This document shows positions 5,252 to 7,761 of a DNA stretch of 7,761 nt, piece by piece. Positions within the stretch are counted from its first letter, which is position 1; each line of letters begins with the position of its first letter. The translations under genes and the position numbers were made by a program. The notes beneath the pieces were generated by a model. That model had not been told where the DNA came from, did not search any database, and saw only the letters and a program-made list of their open reading frames with translations. This DNA comes from Desulfobacterales bacterium (GTDB lineage: Bacteria; Desulfobacterota; DSM-4660; Desulfatiglandales; Desulfatiglandaceae), in assembly GCA_022013615.1 (NCBI GenBank), contig JAKLQB010000075.1:1-7761 (forward strand), given 5' to 3'.

Positions 5252-6031
5252 ATGAATTACATCCGGACATTGGGAGCAGTCTCACTTGTATATTTGCGCA
5301 GAATGGGGGTCATGGGGCTATTTTTGCTCAAGACCTTTTTCTATGTCTTCGTACCTCCCCTGAAATTTACACGGGTCCTGAAACAGATTCGCTTTATTGG
5401 ACTACAATCCACTTCTGTGATCCTTCTCACAGGAGGTTTTGCAGGTATGGTCCTGGGCTTCCAGGGCTTTTATAGCCTCAGTCGGTTTGGCTCCGATGCC
5501 TTTCTTGGTCCTATGGTGGGGCTTTCCCTTATCAAGGAATTGGGGCCGGTCCTCTCTGCCTTGATGGTTACAGGTAGGGCAGGCTCGGCTATCACCGCAG
5601 AAATAGGGATCATGCGCATTAGCGAGCAGGTCGATGCGCTTGAACTCATGGGGCTTAATCCCTACCGCTATCTTATTGTCCCGAACCTCCTTGCAGTAGT
5701 AATTTCTATGCCTCTTCTGACCGCCATGTTTGATGTGGTAGGTATTTTCGGGGGGTATTTGATTGGGGTAAAACTGCTGGGCGTCAGCGCTGGCACATAT
5801 TTTGGAGAGATGGCCAGCTATGTGGACATGAAGGATATAATGGAAGGCATATATAAATCCTTGACTTTCGGCGTTATCATTATTTGGGTCTGTTGTTACA
5901 AGGGTTTTTACACGGGGATATTTACCGGGTTTGGTGCGGAGGGAGTCAGTAAAGCCACAACCCAGGCGGTAGTTATGTCATCTGTGCTGATCCTTGTATG
6001 GGATTACGTCATGACCTCGCTTCTCTTTTAA
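5252..6031 (+). CDS. mlaE: MlaE-family ABC transporter permease (phospholipid transport)
   Basis: A 259-residue inner-membrane permease, the usual MlaE length. The conserved core is unmistakable: GFQG in the first half, SLIKELGPVLSALMVTGRAG, SAITAEIGIMRISEQVDALELMG, NPYRYLIVPN, and a C-terminal GFYTGIFTGFGAEGVSKATTQAVV. In the family MlaE pairs with MlaF as the ABC core and holds the MlaD hexamer, moving phospholipids between the inner membrane and the periplasmic carrier MlaC. Start choice: the ATG at 5252 gives the standard family length. A TTG at 5210, one base after the yihY stop, would add 14 polar residues, and neither has a strong Shine-Dalgarno. The stop overlaps the ribosome-binding site of the next gene, which suggests tight coupling. 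The direction of transport cannot be told from sequence. Confidence 0.92.
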   Translation: MNYIRTLGAVSLVYLRRMGVMGLFLLKTFFYVFVPPLKFTRVLKQIRFIGLQSTSVILLTGGFAGMVLGFQGFYSLSRFGSDAFLGPMVGLSLIKELGPVLSALMVTGRAGSAITAEIGIMRISEQVDALELMGLNPYRYLIVPNLLAVVISMPLLTAMFDVVGIFGGYLIGVKLLGVSAGTYFGEMASYVDMKDIMEGIYKSLTFGVIIIWVCCYKGFYTGIFTGFGAEGVSKATTQAVVMSSVLILVWDYVMTSLLF

Positions 6032-6039
6032 GGAATGTG

Positions 6040-6834
6040 ATGATTAAGATTGATGGTCTATATAAACTATTCGACGGAAAAGATGTCCTGAGAGGCGTTT
6101 CGCTGGGGGTAAGGAAGGGTGAAGTTATCGCCTTGATAGGAGGCAGTGGCAGTGGCAAAAGCGTCTTTCTGAAACATGTTGTAGGGCTGATGAAACCGGA
6201 TCGTGGGCGCGTCATTGTAGACGGAATGGACATGAGCACACTAAGGGGCCGGGGTTTGACCAGCCTGAGAGATCGACTGGGTTTCCTTTTTCAGGGTGGC
6301 GCTTTGTTTGATTCTATGACCGTTTTTGAGAATGTGGCTTTTCCCTTGAAGGAAAAGACCAAATTGAATGATGATCTTATCAGGGAAAGGGTGTTTAATG
6401 AACTGGAACATGTGGGACTATCAGGCTCAGAGTATAAATATCCTTCTCAAATCAGCGGAGGAATGGTTAAACGGGCCGCACTTGCCAGGGCCCTGGTCAC
6501 GGATCCCGAAATCATGCTTTTTGATGAGCCTACAACCGGCCTGGATCCTGTAATTGGAGCTGCCATTCTCAATCTTATTGATTCCTGTCATAAGCGGCTT
6601 TCGTTTACCGGAATCATTGTGACTCATGAGATCCCAAAGGTATTCGATATTGTGGATAGGGTTGCAATGCTGCATGAGGGCATTATCTGGGCTGATGATA
6701 CGCCAGAAAAGTTAATGTCCTCGAGTGAACCCATCGTCCATGCATTTGTTGGCGAATCCGCCAATAGTTCAATAAGACATCAATCCTGGAATACTGTGGT
6801 CAAGCCCTCAAAGAAGTCAGGGAGAAATAAATGA
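6040..6834 (+). CDS. mlaF: MlaF-like ABC transporter ATP-binding protein
   Basis: A 264-residue cytoplasmic ATPase that would power the MlaE permease. All motifs are intact: Walker A GGSGSGKS (34-41), Q-loop Gln85 in FLFQGGALFDSMTV, an ABC signature in the ISGGMVKRAALARA form (138-151) typical of MlaF rather than LSGGQ, Walker B IMLFDEP (158-164) with Glu163, the D-loop GLDP and the switch His196 in VTHE. The start at 6040 is supported by AAGGA at 6030-6034, five bases upstream and overlapping the mlaE stop. An ATG at 5998 inside mlaE would add 14 residues that belong to no family pattern. A basic tail of about 25 residues follows the ATPase fold. The stop overlaps the mlaD start (ATGA), indicating translational coupling. 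Confidence 0.94.
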   Translation: MIKIDGLYKLFDGKDVLRGVSLGVRKGEVIALIGGSGSGKSVFLKHVVGLMKPDRGRVIVDGMDMSTLRGRGLTSLRDRLGFLFQGGALFDSMTVFENVAFPLKEKTKLNDDLIRERVFNELEHVGLSGSEYKYPSQISGGMVKRAALARALVTDPEIMLFDEPTTGLDPVIGAAILNLIDSCHKRLSFTGIIVTHEIPKVFDIVDRVAMLHEGIIWADDTPEKLMSSSEPIVHAFVGESANSSIRHQSWNTVVKPSKKSGRNK

Positions 6835-7280
6835 GAAAATTTGATCTTGAGTTAGCGGTGGGTATATTTATGATTGCCGGGATGGTTTGCCTTGCCTATC
6901 TGACCATAAAACTTGGACAGTTGGAAGTCCTTGGCGATAAAGGTTATGAAATTCAGGCTGTATTTTCCAGCAGCGGCGGATTGAAAACAGGCTCATCTGT
7001 TGTCATAGCAGGTGTAGAAGTAGGGCGGGTGAAAAAGGTCATTCTGGATGATTATCAGGCACGGGTGACTATGTCTCTCCCTCTTGAGGTGAAAATCCAG
7101 GAAGACGCAATTGCCTCTATAAAGACAAAAGGGCTAATTGGAGAAAAATATGTTGAAATTTCACCCGGAGGGCTGGACGAAAACCTTGAGCCGGGCGGAG
7201 TTATTCGTGATACCCAACCCCCTATTGACATAGAGCAACTGATCTCTAAATATGTATTTGGGACTGTCTCCAACAAGTAA
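6831..7280 (+). CDS. mlaD: MlaD-like MCE-domain lipid transport protein
   Basis: A 149-residue protein with a single N-terminal membrane helix (about residues 8-28, ELAVGIFMIAGMVCLAYLTI) and one periplasmic MCE domain (about 38-116). Typical MCE features are the SSSGGLKTGSSVVIAGVEVG stretch (46-65) and the TKGLIGEKYVEISPGG block (99-114). In the family MlaD forms a hexameric ring on MlaE that carries lipid through its central pore and exchanges it with MlaC. It is shorter than E. coli MlaD (183 residues) because the C-terminal tail is brief, a common variant. The start overlaps the mlaF stop (ATGA) and has AGGGAG at 6819-6824, six bases upstream. Confidence 0.93.
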   Translation: MRKFDLELAVGIFMIAGMVCLAYLTIKLGQLEVLGDKGYEIQAVFSSSGGLKTGSSVVIAGVEVGRVKKVILDDYQARVTMSLPLEVKIQEDAIASIKTKGLIGEKYVEISPGGLDENLEPGGVIRDTQPPIDIEQLISKYVFGTVSNK

Positions 7281-7435
7281 AGATGGGTTGTCAAAAAGCC
7301 ACGTCCTGTGGGCCTACCCGATAAGGTTTGGAGAGCGTGGACAGAGATAAATGGATATGCCTGAATGAAAATCTCTTGGCATTGGAGTGTTGGAAGTGAC
7401 TAAAGTGCGAAGTGAACTGAATCCGGGAGATATGT
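7281..7435 (+). other. Spacer between mlaD and mlaC
   Basis: This 155-bp gap interrupts an otherwise tightly packed gene string. It contains no convincing reading frame and no strong terminator: only a 4-bp CCAC/GTGG stem near 7300-7312, without a following T-tract. Its second half is a degenerate short repeat, and it ends with the mlaC ribosome-binding site GGGAGA at 7425-7430. Read-through transcription of mlaC remains the simplest view. Confidence 0.6.
7382..7418. repeat. Degenerate 8-9-bp repeat upstream of mlaC
   Basis: Two related imperfect arrays abut: TTGGAGTG then TTGGAAGTG (7382-7398), and then AAGTGACT, AAAGTGCG and AAGTGAACT-type units to about 7418. The first array resembles the reverse complement of the octamers at 1118-1141 (GGAGTGGT, GGAGTGAT), so both gaps may carry the same repeat type in opposite orientations. 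Confidence 0.5.
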
Positions 7436-7761
7436 ATGAATAGATCATGTTTGTGGATACGGGTGTTTTTTTTCACATGTGCAATTTGTGTCTCAGTACC
7501 TGCCATGGCGGGGGAGCCGACCGCAATGATAAGGAAAGCAACGGATAAAATCATCGGGATAGTGATTGATCCGGCACTGAAAGGCCCTGAAAAAGCGGCG
7601 GAAAGAAAGCGGCTGGTTCGTGAGGCTGTGAGCGAGCAATTTAATCGAGAGGAGATGTCGCTGAGGACCCTTGCACAGCACTGGAGTAAGAGGACAGGGG
7701 GTGAAAAAAAGGAGTTTGTCGATCTTTACGCAAAGCTGCTGGAAGGAACATATTTGGATAA
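7436..7761 (+). CDS. mlaC: MlaC-like periplasmic phospholipid-binding protein, N-terminal part
   Basis: This gene runs off the window edge: 108 codons are visible of a family usually near 200. It starts at the ATG at 7436 with GGGAGA (7425-7430) five bases upstream; an ATG at 7432 in another frame stops after three codons. Residues 1-25 form a Sec signal peptide with Arg3/Arg9, a hydrophobic core (VFFFTCAICVSV) and a likely signal peptidase I cut after A-M-A before Gly26. The mature part fits the Ttg2D/MlaC family, notably EQFNREEMSLRTLAQHWSKR (about 72-91) and EEF-like KKEFVDLYAKLLEGTYLD at the visible end. In the family it ferries phospholipid across the periplasm between MlaFED and the outer-membrane partner. 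Cysteines at 5, 15 and 18 lie within the signal peptide and do not form a lipobox. Confidence 0.88.
   Translation, partial: MNRSCLWIRVFFFTCAICVSVPAMAGEPTAMIRKATDKIIGIVIDPALKGPEKAAERKRLVREAVSEQFNREEMSLRTLAQHWSKRTGGEKKEFVDLYAKLLEGTYLD

Noticed and set aside
7291..7554. 87-residue minus-strand open frame at the mlaD-mlaC gap
   Set aside because: It overlaps the mlaC signal peptide and early coding region on the opposite strand and has no recognisable motif.

Overview
The window looks like a chromosomal segment of a Desulfobacterota-type (formerly deltaproteobacterial) anaerobe. This is inferred from gene content: a YihY protein next to an Mla-type lipid transport operon, a zinc-ribbon threonine synthase, a LspL/CapI-type sugar epimerase, and a short glutaredoxin-like selenoprotein of a kind I associate with these sulfate-reducer lineages. 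No rRNA, tRNA, CRISPR array or transposase gene is visible.

Layout. Positions 1-384 (+) are the 3' end of a nucleotide-sugar epimerase, followed by an alpha/beta hydrolase (397-1017, +). A 199-bp convergent gap carries a degenerate 8-bp tandem repeat. The minus-strand block reads, in transcription order, selenoprotein (3551-3336), threonine synthase (3225-1723) and RlmH (1687-1217). A gap of about 330 bp (3552-3885) holds candidate promoters for both directions. The plus-strand block is YihY (3886-5208), MlaE-like permease (5252-6031), MlaF-like ATPase (6040-6834), MlaD-like MCE protein (6831-7280), then, after a 155-bp spacer, the start of an MlaC-like periplasmic protein (7436 to the window edge).

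The main discovery is the gene at 3336-3551 on the minus strand, which ordinary ORF calling misses because it is interrupted by in-frame TGA. Read with TGA as selenocysteine it gives a 71-residue glutaredoxin-like protein with one Sec at the usual redox-active cysteine position (U13) and a second Sec three residues from the end (U69, then Gly-Val-stop). Each TGA is followed by a hairpin with a GGU apical motif about 18-22 nt downstream, the geometry of the E. coli fdhF SECIS. A good Shine-Dalgarno sequence and a TTGCAA-N17-TATAAT promoter lie upstream. The C-terminal Sec-x-x-stop arrangement fits the named Uxx-star (seleno)protein family, so the family itself is probably known. The two-Sec form and the SECIS lying partly beyond the stop codon are the points worth checking.

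In the plus-strand block, MlaE and MlaF would form the inner-membrane ABC core, MlaD the membrane-anchored lipid-binding ring, and MlaC the periplasmic phospholipid shuttle. YihY at the head of the block suggests a link with envelope lipid movement. MlaA and MlaB are not in the window. Several starts were reassigned from Shine-Dalgarno and family evidence (threonine synthase 3225, YihY 3886, MlaE 5252, MlaF 6040).
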